From JANLTX01 sp049840835 (GTDB lineage: Bacteria; Armatimonadota; Armatimonadia; Armatimonadales; Armatimonadaceae), in contig JASGJG010000035.1 in the NCBI GenBank assembly GCA_049840835.1, positions 1-64,000 of the forward strand: a stretch of DNA of 64,000 nucleotides. Reading direction: 5' to 3'. Made by a program: the position numbers and the translations under genes. The notes beneath the pieces were generated by a model. It saw only the letters and a list, made by a program, of their open reading frames with translations, had not been told where the DNA came from and did not search any database. This document shows positions 44,183 through 52,675 of the stretch, one piece after another. Numbering within the stretch: position 1 is the stretch's first letter; the number at the start of each line of letters is the position of its first letter.

Positions 44183-44292
44183 CATCGATACGGGAAGATG
44201 CCAGCAATTCGTTGATCTTTTCACGATTTCGTGTGGCTGCGCTTACACACTTCTTCAGGAAGAATCGGAAGCGACGCGCGAGGAAGCGCCCT

Positions 44293-45324
44293 GTGGCAAC
44301 GACGCGAACCGACAAGCGCATAACGATCGACGATGTCGCTCGCGAAGCTGAGGTTTCAGCCGCCAGTGTCTCGCGCGTCGTCAGCGGTAAAGGCTATGTC
44401 AGCGAAGAAACCCGAAGGCGGGTTACGGCCGCGCTGGTGCGCACCGGCTATGTCGTCAATCGCCAGGCGCGTGGTTTGGCGGGAGGGCGCTCCCAGGTTG
44501 TCGGGCTTGTGGTGCCCGATCTCGATACCAGCTATATCGGCGAAGTGGTGCGCGGGATCGACGAGGAGCTCTCGATCGATTCCTACGATCTCATGCTCTA
44601 CACCACCCACCGGCGCAAACACCGCGAATCGGTGTTTGCCTCCACACTCACGTCGGGTCTGGCCGATGGATTGCTACTCGTCCTTCCCAGCGATCCGGCG
44701 GCGTACCTCGATTCATTTGCCAGGCGCGGTTTCCCATTCGTGCTCATCGATCAAGGCGGGTTTTACGATCGCGGGCCGTCCGTCGGAGCCACCAACTTTC
44801 AGGGCGCCTACGACGGTACCGCCTATTTGCTCGACCTGGGACATACCCGCATCGGATTCGTGACCGGCACGATGGAAATGGGTTGCGCGATCGATCGACA
44901 GCGCGGCTACACGAAAGCGCTGCTGGACCGCGGTATCGCCATCGACGAAACCCTGATTCGCACCGGCGATTTTCATCAGCCGCTCGGCTACGAGCGCGCC
45001 AGCGAGCTGCTCGCATTGGACGAACCGCCGACCGCCATCTTCGCGTCGAACGACGATTCCGCGTTCGGGGTGATGGACGCCATCCGCGATCGCGGTCTGC
45101 GCGTCGGAGACGATGTTTCCGTCATCGGTTTCGACGACATCATGACCGCCACCATGGTCCATCCGAAATTGACCACCGTACGGCAACCCCTGCACGAGAT
45201 GGGGCGTCGCGCCACTCGCATGCTTCTGGACATGATCGAATCGCCGGATCTTCCGCGGGAGCGGATCGATCTGCCGACCGAGCTTGTTATTCGTGAGTCC
45301 TGCCGGCGGCGCGCAGGACCGTAG
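44293..45324 (+). CDS. LacI-family transcriptional regulator
   Basis: Sugar-responsive repressor. The N-terminal helix-turn-helix ITIDDVAREAEVSAASVSRV and hinge (VNRQARGLAGGRSQVVG) are followed by a periplasmic-binding-like domain (PDLDTSYIGEVVRGIDEELS, RIGFVTGTMEMG, AIFASNDDSAFGVMDAIRDR, VSVIGFDDIMTATMVHPKLT). GTG 44293 with GAGG nine bases upstream is chosen over an upstream ATG that would add about 80 non-family residues and include the operator. Presumably controls the downstream sugar transporter. Confidence 0.9.
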   Translation: MATTRTDKRITIDDVAREAEVSAASVSRVVSGKGYVSEETRRRVTAALVRTGYVVNRQARGLAGGRSQVVGLVVPDLDTSYIGEVVRGIDEELSIDSYDLMLYTTHRRKHRESVFASTLTSGLADGLLLVLPSDPAAYLDSFARRGFPFVLIDQGGFYDRGPSVGATNFQGAYDGTAYLLDLGHTRIGFVTGTMEMGCAIDRQRGYTKALLDRGIAIDETLIRTGDFHQPLGYERASELLALDEPPTAIFASNDDSAFGVMDAIRDRGLRVGDDVSVIGFDDIMTATMVHPKLTTVRQPLHEMGRRATRMLLDMIESPDLPRERIDLPTELVIRESCRRRAGP

Positions 45325-45326
45325 GG

Positions 45327-45349
45327 TCGTCGCCGGCCGACGGCGACGA
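45327..45349 (+). terminator. Hairpin after the LacI gene
   Basis: Nine-bp stem TCGTCGCCG / CGGCGACGA with five-base loop, three bases after the stop; weak T content after it (ATCTTG). Possible attenuator between regulator and transporter gene. Confidence 0.45.
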
Positions 45350-45466
45350 TCTTGACTGGAGGGCCCGCCAGTCTTGCCGCTGCCGAAACCGCCAGACGCC
45401 AGCACCAATCCATTTGCTCGTTGCCCCCGATGGCACGCACGTCGTTCAACAAAGGAGTTCGAACTT

Positions 45467-46473
45467 ATGCGAGCAACACGTCGTGAACTGATGATTGGCG
45501 GCTCCGCTGCCGCCGCGGCCCTGGCGATCGGGGCAAAGCCCACCACCCAGGCACTGGCACAGGACAAGACCAAGATCACCTGGTGGCACATCAGCACCAT
45601 CGAATCGGAAAAGGCCGCCTTCCAGAAGCTGGCGGACGATTACACCGCCGCCAATCCGAATGTCGAGATCGAGATCACGGTTCTCGAAAACGAAGCCTTC
45701 AAGCAGAAGATCGCCACGGCCATGCAGTCCGGCGAGCCGCCGGACATCTTCCAGAGCTGGGGCGGTGGCGTGCTCTTCGAGTATGCCGATGCGGGGCTGG
45801 TGAAGGACATCTCGGCCGAGCTGGCGACCGACGGCTGGGGCGACAGCTTCCTGCCGGCCGCACTGGGGCTCTACACCCGCGACGGCGCCACCTACGGCGT
45901 GCCATGGCGCATCGGCATGGTCTGCTTCTGGTACAACAAGGACCTCTTCGCGCAGGCAGGAATCGAGGCGCCGCCGGCGACTTGGGACGAGTTCCTCACC
46001 ACCGTGCAGACCCTCAAGGACGCCGGGATCACTCCGATCACGGTCGGTGAAGGCGACAAGTGGCCCGGTCACTTCTATTGGGTCTATCTGGCGATCCGCA
46101 CCGGCGGCAAAGAGGCATTCGACGCCGCCTACACCGGCGCCGGCAGCTTTGCCGATCCGCCGTTCGTGGAAGCCGGCACGCTGCTGAAGCAGTTGGTGGA
46201 TGCCGAGCCGTTCCAGGATGGCTTCCTCGGCGCGACCTACAACGAGGCCGCCGCGGTGATCGCCAATGGCGAGGCCGCCATGGAGCTCATGGGCCAGTGG
46301 GCTCCGAATGTCCAGAAGGACGAGTCGGAGAGCGGCGAAGGTTTGGGCGACAAGCTCGGTATCTTCATCTTCCCGGCAGTCGAAGGTGGCGCGGGGGCGC
46401 CCGGCGATGTCCTGGGCGGCGGCGATGGCTACGGCGTGGGCAAGAACGCTTCGCCTGAGGCAATCGACTTCGC
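45467..46473 (+). CDS. ABC sugar-binding protein (family 1), 3' end lost at the junction
   Basis: Extracytoplasmic sugar receptor. The Tat-like start RATRRELMIGGSAAAAALAI leads into the family-1 fold: KITWWHISTIESEKAAFQKL, QKIATAMQSGEPPDIFQSWG, GVPWRIGMVCFWYNKDLFAQ, and AAVIANGEAAMELMGQWAPN. The ATG at 45467 follows AAAGGAG. The reading frame is family-like up to PEAIDFA, where most members continue into another 70-90 residues; here it passes into unrelated sequence and stops at 46531. The permease genes expected next are missing. It is the last gene of the left genome piece. Confidence 0.85.
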
Positions 46474-46478
46474 AGCTC
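46470..46478. other. Junction of two unlike genomes
   Basis: On the left the plus-strand sugar-binding gene is family-like up to the codons for AIDF (to about 46470). On the right the minus-strand kinase gene is family-like down to the codons for DPEL (about 46474). Composition, gene style and tRNA features differ on the two sides. The shared GCAG-like bases between them suggest a micro-homology join. Confidence 0.8.
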
Positions 46479-46547
46479 CGGGTCACGCAAAGTACGGTCA
46501 GGAAAGCGCAGTGCATTCTGATAGGCAGTAGGGTCAGGCCAGTTCAT
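46474..46547 (-). CDS. N-terminal fragment of a serine/threonine kinase-like protein
   Basis: Starts with ATG 46547 overlapping the PP2C stop (ATGA) and reads MNWPDPTAYQNALRFPDR then TLRDPEL before the junction. The W-P-x-P-x-x-Y-x-x-A-x-x-x-P start followed by DPEL is what I recall for kinases that accompany vWA and PP2C genes in bacterial TerY-P-type triads; those continue into a kinase domain. Only about 25 residues remain, so identity rests on this opening and on the gene order. Confidence 0.5.
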
Positions 46548-47272
46548 AAATCCAACATCATCAGGGTTACATCATCGGATTGCAACTGGCCAACATTCCG
46601 TAAGGGGCGCAGCATTGCCTCGAATGCTCGAGGACTGGCAACAGAGTCCAGACTCGCAAGCCACTTCCATGGGGTCTGCTCGCGCGCCACTGCACTCTCT
46701 AAAAACCAGCGTGCCAGGGCATCACTCATTAGTAGTAGTATGTCCCCCTGTTGCCAGAAGCCAAACGCCTCACGAGCCACTTCGTCGAGAGCCGGAGAGA
46801 CATCCGTGCCGATTAAATACGGATTGTGTTCAAGCGCCTCCGGATGTCGTGCAGGGAATGCTTCGATTAGTATATTCTCCCGAATCACAAAGAGGCAGCA
46901 ATCCCCTATGGCCAGTGCTGCCCAGCTTCCATCCGGCTCTACAGAAAGACCAATCAGCGCCGCATGAGCGCCCTGGCGTGCCTTTTCCTGAGCAAACCAG
47001 GGCAATGGGGCATTTCCCACTTCCTGGCGCCACTGGCGTGCTAGTATTGTAACATCATCAAGCAGGGAATCTCGGTTCAGTCGCTTTTCGGCCCAGGCAC
47101 ATACTAAATGGCGTGCCCAGAGCCCGGAGAAGGAGCTGGTCGTAGCACCATCTGCCACTGCGATTCGCAGGGGTAGCGTGAGAACTTCTGGCGCCCTGGA
47201 TGGCCAGGCAGCGTCCTCATACTCTTCCGGGGCGTCGGGACGTTTGGGAGCATGAAGAACACGAAGCCTCAC
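46544..47272 (-). CDS. PP2C-type protein phosphatase
   Basis: Metal-dependent Ser/Thr phosphatase. The PP2C landmarks are present though diverged: EDAAW near residue 18, RIAVADGATTSSFSG near residue 36, AIGDCCLFVI near residue 121, DILLLMSDALARWFL near residue 175 and QSDDVTLMML at the end. Length 242 is that of a catalytic domain alone. Its ATG overlaps the stop of the vWA gene and its stop overlaps the kinase start, so the three genes form one translationally coupled unit. It probably reverses the kinase of the same unit. Confidence 0.82.
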   Translation of the reverse strand: MRLRVLHAPKRPDAPEEYEDAAWPSRAPEVLTLPLRIAVADGATTSSFSGLWARHLVCAWAEKRLNRDSLLDDVTILARQWRQEVGNAPLPWFAQEKARQGAHAALIGLSVEPDGSWAALAIGDCCLFVIRENILIEAFPARHPEALEHNPYLIGTDVSPALDEVAREAFGFWQQGDILLLMSDALARWFLESAVAREQTPWKWLASLDSVASPRAFEAMLRPLRNVGQLQSDDVTLMMLDL

Positions 47273-48123
47273 CAGAGCCGACCGGGCCTCGTTCCGATTT
47301 CCAGTGCCAGCACCATGAGCGATGGGTCTGCATTCAATACAAACGCCTTTGCCTTTTCTGTAAGCGGCAGGCCGTTTTCCCAGGCTACCGAGCGCATGTA
47401 GGGTGAGAGAGTACTGGCACTCTCAAAGAGAAGTTTGGCATAGGGGTCCGGCAAGTTTTCGGGGGAATCAGGAAAACTCAGTGGTGTAGCGTTCTGTCGG
47501 CTAGAGAGATGGACATTAAAAAGTGAGATACGCCCATTCTGGGTGCCTAGCTCACGCAATGCGCGAAAATAGGCAGAGGGATCGCCATCGGTAGCCTCAC
47601 CATCCGTGATATGCACCACCACTGGCGGAAAACTTACCGGGTTTCGCCCTAGCCAGAAGCCAAGCATCTGATGCACATAGCTCAGTGCATTACACATTAG
47701 CGTACTGCCCTCTGCGCGCGGCTCTACCCAAACTGGAGCCCGAACATTCTCCCACGCTCCTGGAGCCACTTCGACCGGGTGCTCACTCATACGGAGTACT
47801 GACGAAGCAACCTCAGAGATTGGTACCAGCTCGCGCCCGGTGAGTGCCCCACCCCATGCTGGCCCCACATACCGCCCATAGCCAATAACAGCCACATCAA
47901 AGTAATTACGAATTCCCTCAGATTTGGAGCAGGTAAGGATCAAATTTCGGAGTAGATTGTTCAGCGCAAGAGCGACGGCCTCTGCTTTAGTTTGCTCTCC
48001 GCCGAACGACGCAGCCATAGACGATGACTGATCAATAAGAAACACGAAGCAGGAGGGATTCTGCCGTGTAATCTCTGTATTCGTATAACCGCTATTCCCA
48101 ATAGACTGGTAGAGGTTGTCCAT
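47269..48123 (-). CDS. vWA-domain protein, TerY-like
   Basis: Von Willebrand factor A domain with a complete MIDAS: DQSSSM (residues 31-36), threonine in GSTLMCNAL (about 145) and aspartate in HITDGEATDGD (about 180). The layout matches TerY proteins of the tellurite/stress systems, which bind metal and assemble with PP2C and kinase partners. The C-terminal part (residues 200-284) is a small alpha/beta domain ending LEIGTRPGRLW. First gene of the minus-strand operon, divergent from atpC with 91 bases between. Confidence 0.82.
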   Translation of the reverse strand: MDNLYQSIGNSGYTNTEITRQNPSCFVFLIDQSSSMAASFGGEQTKAEAVALALNNLLRNLILTCSKSEGIRNYFDVAVIGYGRYVGPAWGGALTGRELVPISEVASSVLRMSEHPVEVAPGAWENVRAPVWVEPRAEGSTLMCNALSYVHQMLGFWLGRNPVSFPPVVVHITDGEATDGDPSAYFRALRELGTQNGRISLFNVHLSSRQNATPLSFPDSPENLPDPYAKLLFESASTLSPYMRSVAWENGLPLTEKAKAFVLNADPSLMVLALEIGTRPGRLW

Positions 48124-48214
48124 CCGCTCCTCCTAATTGTGAGGATTATAACCCATTTCTTAAGGTTTTTCCGGAGGTTTCTCGATACGCTCCGTGGTAC
48201 AATGAGACCCAGTT

Positions 48215-48628
48215 ATGGCATCGACTTTCCTGTTAGACATCGTCACCCCGGAGAAGACTGTTCTCTCCGAACCAGCTGTTTCCCTCACCCTTCCCGGCGC
48301 GGCGGGCAGCTTTGGCGTCCTTGCGGGCCATGCACCGTTGCTGGCTGATCTGGGCGTAGGGGAGTGTATGGTAAAGCTAGCCAGTGGGCAACAGCACACC
48401 CTGGTTCTCTCGGGGGGATTCGCTGATGTAACTCGCGAAAAGGTAACTGTTCTGGCCGATACCGCTGAGATGGACAATGAAATTGATGTCAGCCGTGCCG
48501 AAGTAGCTCTCTCGCGCGCGCAGGAGATGCTTGCCTCAGTAGAAGGAAATGACCGCCAAGAAGCAAACCTTGCTGTCGCTCGTGCCCAGGCCCGTCTGCG
48601 AGTTGCTCGCGGCGGTAGCAATCGCTAA
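48215..48628 (+). CDS. atpC: ATP synthase epsilon subunit
   Basis: Peripheral F1 stalk subunit. The N-terminal beta-sandwich shows FLLDIVTPEKTVLSEPAVSL and GSFGVLAGHAPLLADL; the C-terminal helical hairpin shows SRAEVALSRAQEML and NLAVARAQARLRVA. Length 137 is normal. Usually atpC directly follows atpD, but here the upstream neighbour is a divergent vWA gene, so atpC stands alone with its own promoter (TACAAT at 48198). Confidence 0.93.
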   Translation: MASTFLLDIVTPEKTVLSEPAVSLTLPGAAGSFGVLAGHAPLLADLGVGECMVKLASGQQHTLVLSGGFADVTREKVTVLADTAEMDNEIDVSRAEVALSRAQEMLASVEGNDRQEANLAVARAQARLRVARGGSNR

Positions 48629-48713
48629 AAAGCTCTGACTCTATAAAGGAACATCTCCGCCGATGTCGGCGTAAAGTTCGTTAGACTCATTCGGCATTCA
48701 AAGGAGAAAACAC

Positions 48714-49865
48714 ATGAATAGCAGATTTTGGCGGCTTGTATTTACTATATTTTCCACCGGTATTGCGGCGGCATTTGGTTGGCTGGCCTCCGATAAATTT
48801 GTAGACTGGGCCAAGCATGAGAACATGCTCAGTGGGGTCTGGGTGCGCCCGGCCTATATGGCAGTCTTCATTCTGGGTGGTCTTGTTTTTGGGGTTGCGC
48901 TTGGGCGTACCCTGTTTATGCGGATTGAGAAACTGGGTGAGCGCGTCCGTGAGATGTCTACCCGAGATAAACTCGCCATTGGTGCGGGCCTGACTCTGGG
49001 TATCTTCCTGACCGCCGTACTGTCACTGCCTATCTTCCTGGCAGTCAAAACAACCTCTATAGCGATTCCGCTGACCCTACTGCTCGGTCTGGTAGTAACG
49101 TATCTGGCGATGAACGCAGCGATCTCTATGAAAGAAGAGATCCGGGTCTATATGCCTCCGGCTCCGGAAGAAGAAGCGCCCCCTGTAGAGAACTACAAAG
49201 TTTTAGACACCAATGTTATTATCGATGGGCGTATAGCCGATGTGGCTCGTGCGGGTTTCTTAGAGGGGCCACTTTACGTACCAGGATTCGTACTGGATGA
49301 GCTTCAGCATATTGCCGACTCGGCAGACGGTTTGAAGCGTGCTCGAGGGCGCCGTGGCCTGGACATTCTCAATGAGATGAAGAAGGAGTTCAACGTCTCG
49401 GTTCGTACCTATGACAAGCTGGTTCCTGGCAACGATGAAGTAGATGCTCGACTGGTACGATTAGCAAAAGCGCTCAATGGTCAATTGGTTACTAATGACT
49501 TTAACCTGAACAAAGTGGCCGAGCTTCAGGGCGTTACGGTGCTGAACATCAACGAGCTGGCGAATGCTCTTAAACCAGTAGTGCTCCCCGGCGAAGAGAT
49601 GCGTGTAGCTATCGTCAAAGAAGGCAAGGAGTTCAGCCAGGGTGTTGGTTACCTCGATGATGGCACGATGATCGTGGTTGAGGGTGGCAAGAAGCATATT
49701 GGTGAGACTGTGGAGATCGTGGTTAGCTCACTGCTGCAGACAACAGCGGGCAAGATGATCTTTGCGCGAATGAGGGATGATGAGGACGGCGACGACTACA
49801 GCTCGGGTATGCGCTCTTATACCGGCGGCGGGGCGCGGCGTCCGGTTCGGGGCCGCCGAGAATAA
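48714..49865 (+). CDS. Membrane PIN/TRAM-domain protein (YacL-like)
   Basis: Putative membrane-bound RNase. Four hydrophobic segments in residues 1-140, then a PIN nuclease domain with acidic residues in YKVLDTNVIIDGRIADV (about 163), VLDELQHIAD, and DARLVRLAKALNGQLVTNDF, then a TRAM RNA-binding domain (RVAIVKEGKEFSQGVGYLDD). A glycine/arginine-rich tail follows. YacL next to ispD and ispF is a conserved gene order in several phyla. The last 89 bases overlap the start of the IspDF gene in another frame. Confidence 0.9.
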   Translation: MNSRFWRLVFTIFSTGIAAAFGWLASDKFVDWAKHENMLSGVWVRPAYMAVFILGGLVFGVALGRTLFMRIEKLGERVREMSTRDKLAIGAGLTLGIFLTAVLSLPIFLAVKTTSIAIPLTLLLGLVVTYLAMNAAISMKEEIRVYMPPAPEEEAPPVENYKVLDTNVIIDGRIADVARAGFLEGPLYVPGFVLDELQHIADSADGLKRARGRRGLDILNEMKKEFNVSVRTYDKLVPGNDEVDARLVRLAKALNGQLVTNDFNLNKVAELQGVTVLNINELANALKPVVLPGEEMRVAIVKEGKEFSQGVGYLDDGTMIVVEGGKKHIGETVEIVVSSLLQTTAGKMIFARMRDDEDGDDYSSGMRSYTGGGARRPVRGRRE

Positions 49866-51006
49866 AGTCTTCACTCCTCTGCTGGGTCGGCCCCTATTGG
49901 GCTGGACCCTGAGTGCTTTCGCCGAGTGCGCCGCTATAGAGGCTATTGTCTTAGTGGGCTCCGAAGGCGAGTTAGACCGTTTGAAAGAGATTGGCGATTC
50001 CTACGGTGGCGGCAAAGTTTATGCCGTAGTTCCTGGCGGTTCTACCCGCCAGGAGTCGGTTAAGTTCGGGCTAAACGCTCTGCCCGAAAACTGTACATGT
50101 GTAGTTGTTCATGATGCCGCCCGTTGCTGCGTTACCCCTGAGCTTATCGAAAGCGCTCTGCGCGGTACGGAGCCAATTGCTGGTTATTGTACTTTAGCTA
50201 TTCCTGTTAGCGACAGCCTCACTAGACTTGCTCACAATCTCTGGTATGACACTCATCCCGATGGTGGGATCGCTCATGCTGGTGAAAGCGTATCACGCGA
50301 GGGTCTCTGGCGTGTTCAAACCCCACAAGCGTTCCGTAGCGCAGAAAATCTGCGTGCAGCACACCAGCGTGCTACGGAAGAAGGTATTGAAGCGACGGAT
50401 GACTTCAGCCTTCTGGGCAGTGGTGGCTATATTAAACTTGGCTCGGCTGAGAATATCAAAGTAACTACTCCTGAGGATTTGAGACTGGCCGAAGCAATTT
50501 TGAGAAGCCGTATGCAACAAGAGATTCGTGTAGGCCATGGCTACGACGTACACCGGTTGACGACCGGACGCCCCATGTGGCTCGGCGGGGTACACTTTAC
50601 TGAGAGCCCCCTTGGGCTGGAGGGTCATTCCGATGCGGATGCTCCGCTGCATGCACTCTGCGATGCACTGCTTGGCGCAGCAGGGCTACCCGATATCGGA
50701 CAACTGTTTCCCCCGAGTGATATGGCGCACAAGAATCGCGCCAGTATAGAGTTCGTGCAGGAGGTCCGGGCACGACTAGAGGCAGATGGTTGGAGCGTGG
50801 CAAATGTAGACCTGACCATTATCGCCGAAGCACCGAAGATAGGACCAAGGACAGCGCAGATGAAAGTCGCCATCGCGGACGCCCTGCATATCAAACCCGT
50901 GCAGGTAAGTATCAAGGCGACGACGAACGAAGGAATGGGTTTTGTAGGGCGCAGCGAGGGCATCGCGGCTCACGCCAGCGCTCTCATTTCGAGGAGAGGA
51001 TCGTAA
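49777..51006 (+). CDS. ispDF: Bifunctional IspD-IspF (MEP cytidylyltransferase / MECDP synthase)
   Basis: Two isoprenoid-pathway enzymes fused. Residues 11-245 are IspD: CALIPAAGRGVRFG (CTP-binding loop), VVVHDAARCCV and TEEGIEATDDFSLLG. Residues about 250-405 are IspF: VGHGYDVHRL, GGVHFTESPLGLEGHSDAD, DIGQLFPPSD, and SIKATTNEGMGFVGRSEGIA. The only available starts are ATG 49777/49780, inside the PIN/TRAM gene, because the conserved loop itself lies at 49,810-49,851, so the 89-base overlap is real. Fusions of IspD and IspF occur in some bacteria, notably those also fusing them to channel the pathway. Confidence 0.92.
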   Translation: MMRTATTTARVCALIPAAGRGVRFGAAENKVFTPLLGRPLLGWTLSAFAECAAIEAIVLVGSEGELDRLKEIGDSYGGGKVYAVVPGGSTRQESVKFGLNALPENCTCVVVHDAARCCVTPELIESALRGTEPIAGYCTLAIPVSDSLTRLAHNLWYDTHPDGGIAHAGESVSREGLWRVQTPQAFRSAENLRAAHQRATEEGIEATDDFSLLGSGGYIKLGSAENIKVTTPEDLRLAEAILRSRMQQEIRVGHGYDVHRLTTGRPMWLGGVHFTESPLGLEGHSDADAPLHALCDALLGAAGLPDIGQLFPPSDMAHKNRASIEFVQEVRARLEADGWSVANVDLTIIAEAPKIGPRTAQMKVAIADALHIKPVQVSIKATTNEGMGFVGRSEGIAAHASALISRRGS

Positions 51007-51011
51007 AGTAG

Positions 51012-51560
51012 ATGATGGATATTCAGGTACGCGGCAAAGGCATTGTGGTCACCGAGGCTATGCGAGAGTACGCCATCAAGAAGGTGAATAAGCTCACCAA
51101 GCACTTTGGAAAGCTGAGCGGCGCAACCGTCACTCAGACAGTGCAGGGGAAGTCTCACCGGGTGGAGGTCCAGCTGGACGGTGACGGTATCACGCTCCGA
51201 GGCGAAGACCGTGGCGATGATATCTATGCTGCTATCGACCGGGTTTCCGACAAACTAGAGCGCCAGATGCAGAAGTACAAAGATCGGCATCGCGCATTCA
51301 AGCACGGTCAACACCATGCCCACGATACCCCACGTACCATGCCGGTCGACGAAGATGCCGAGAACGCCGAAGACGGTGGCGGTCAAATCGTTCGGATCAA
51401 ACGCTTTGGGATCAAACCTATCTCGCCTGACGAAGCTGTTGCGCAGATGGAGTTGCTCTCCCACGATTTCTTTGTCTTCGAAAACGCGGACACCGGAAAA
51501 GTGAACGTGCTGTACCGGCGCGAAGACGGAAACTACGGGCTTTTGGAGCCTGAACGCTAA
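51012..51560 (+). CDS. hpf: Ribosome hibernation promoting factor, long form
   Basis: Dimerises 70S ribosomes to 100S in stationary phase. N-terminal HPF/RaiA domain (DIQVRGKGIVVTEAMREYAI, KKVNKLTKHFG, DDIYAAIDRVSDKLERQM), a linker, and the C-terminal dimerisation domain (IVRIKRFGIKPISPDEAVAQ, MELLSHDFFVFENADTGK, VLYRREDGNYGLLEP). Length 182 is that of the long HPF. It begins five bases after IspDF and is probably in the same transcript. Confidence 0.95.
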   Translation: MMDIQVRGKGIVVTEAMREYAIKKVNKLTKHFGKLSGATVTQTVQGKSHRVEVQLDGDGITLRGEDRGDDIYAAIDRVSDKLERQMQKYKDRHRAFKHGQHHAHDTPRTMPVDEDAENAEDGGGQIVRIKRFGIKPISPDEAVAQMELLSHDFFVFENADTGKVNVLYRREDGNYGLLEPER

Positions 51561-51570
51561 GGAGCAATCG

Positions 51571-52602
51571 TTGAAAGTTGGAATTTTAACGGGCGGGGGC
51601 GACTGCCCCGGCCTGAACCCGGCCATTCGTGGCGTCGTCTACAAAGGAACCGAGCTTGGCTTCGAGTTCGTGGGGATTCAGGAAGGCTGGCGCGGGCTGG
51701 TCAAGGGAATCTATGAGCCTCTGGGCATCTCCGATGTAGAAGAGATTATCTACCAGGGTGGCACCATTCTGGGTTCTTCTCGTACTAACCCCTTCAAGAA
51801 GGGTGGCGAGAAAGATCTGGAAGCAGTTCTAGACAACATCAAAACTGCCAAGTTCGATGCTATTGTGGCTCTGGGTGGTGAAGATACCCTGGGCGTAGCT
51901 GCCAAGCTATATAGCCAACATGGCGTACCCACCGTGGGCGTGCCGAAGACCATGGACAATGACCTTTCCGGCACAGACTTCACCTTCGGATTCGACACGG
52001 CAGCGGGTGTGGGTCTGGAAGCGCTGGACCGCCTGCGTGACACCGCTCGCTCCCACCGCCGTGTCATGGTTCTGGAAGTTATGGGTCGCCACGCAGGCTG
52101 GGTTGCCTGGTATGTGGGTGTCGCGGGTGGCGCGGACTGGATTACTCTACCGGAAGAGAAACTGGATGTGGAAGCCATGTGCGCCCACCTTCAGAGCGTG
52201 AAGGCACGCGGTAAGAAGTACGCCCTGGTAGTTTGCTCCGAAGGCACGGAAATTCCGGCAGAAGGCGACGAAAAGGCCGTAGATGACTTCGGTCATGTAA
52301 AGCTCTCCGACCGCAGCGTGGGTGAGTTTGTAGCCGAGACCATTACGGCGAAGACGGGTTGGGAAAGCCGACATGCTGTGGTAGGCCATGTCCATCGTGG
52401 TGGCGCCCCTACCCTGTTCGACCGCATTCTGGGAATGCGCGTTGGTATGAAGGCCGCTGAGTTGGTCGCCGAGAAACAGTTCGGTCAGATGGCTGCGCTG
52501 GTGGGTACCGAGGTTGTTGGTGTCGATATCGTCGGTGCAACCAGTGTTCTCAAGACAGTGCCTTCAGCACTCCTCGAGGCTATGAAGACCACCTTCAAGT
52601 AG
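51571..52602 (+). CDS. pfkA: 6-phosphofructokinase, PPi-type motif
   Basis: Glycolytic enzyme phosphorylating fructose-6-phosphate. PfkA landmarks: GGGDCPGLNPAIRGVV at the start, VALGGEDTLGVAAKL (about residue 95), VPKTMDNDLSGTDFTFGFDT (about 120), EVMGRHAGWVAWYV and VVGHVHRGGAPTLFDRILG. The Asp in GGEDT and Lys in PKTMDND are the residues that in this family mark pyrophosphate use in place of ATP (ATP enzymes have GGDGS and PGTIDND). TTG start after AAGGAGCAATCG. Its terminator follows. Co-transcribed with hpf. Confidence 0.92.
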   Translation: MKVGILTGGGDCPGLNPAIRGVVYKGTELGFEFVGIQEGWRGLVKGIYEPLGISDVEEIIYQGGTILGSSRTNPFKKGGEKDLEAVLDNIKTAKFDAIVALGGEDTLGVAAKLYSQHGVPTVGVPKTMDNDLSGTDFTFGFDTAAGVGLEALDRLRDTARSHRRVMVLEVMGRHAGWVAWYVGVAGGADWITLPEEKLDVEAMCAHLQSVKARGKKYALVVCSEGTEIPAEGDEKAVDDFGHVKLSDRSVGEFVAETITAKTGWESRHAVVGHVHRGGAPTLFDRILGMRVGMKAAELVAEKQFGQMAALVGTEVVGVDIVGATSVLKTVPSALLEAMKTTFK

Positions 52603-52618
52603 CCCTGTCGTCGCTTAT

Positions 52619-52643
52619 CTCTCCCGGCTGACAGCCGGGAGAG
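52619..52643 (+). terminator. Terminator after pfkA
   Basis: Perfect 11-bp stem CTCTCCCGGCT / AGCCGGGAGAG with a three-base loop, 17 bases after the stop, followed by TTC. Confidence 0.78.
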
Positions 52644-52675
52644 TTCAAATCCGATTTAAGGATAGAATAAGACTA

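Noticed and set aside
44053..44292. Upstream ATG extending the LacI regulator by about 80 residues
   Set aside because: The extra part contains the operator and promoter, lacks homology to LacI N-termini, and the GTG at 44293 has a good ribosome site.
49777..49865. A later start for IspDF that avoids the overlap
   Set aside because: The conserved CTP-binding loop is coded inside the overlap, and no ATG or GTG lies between it and the ATGs at 49777/49780.
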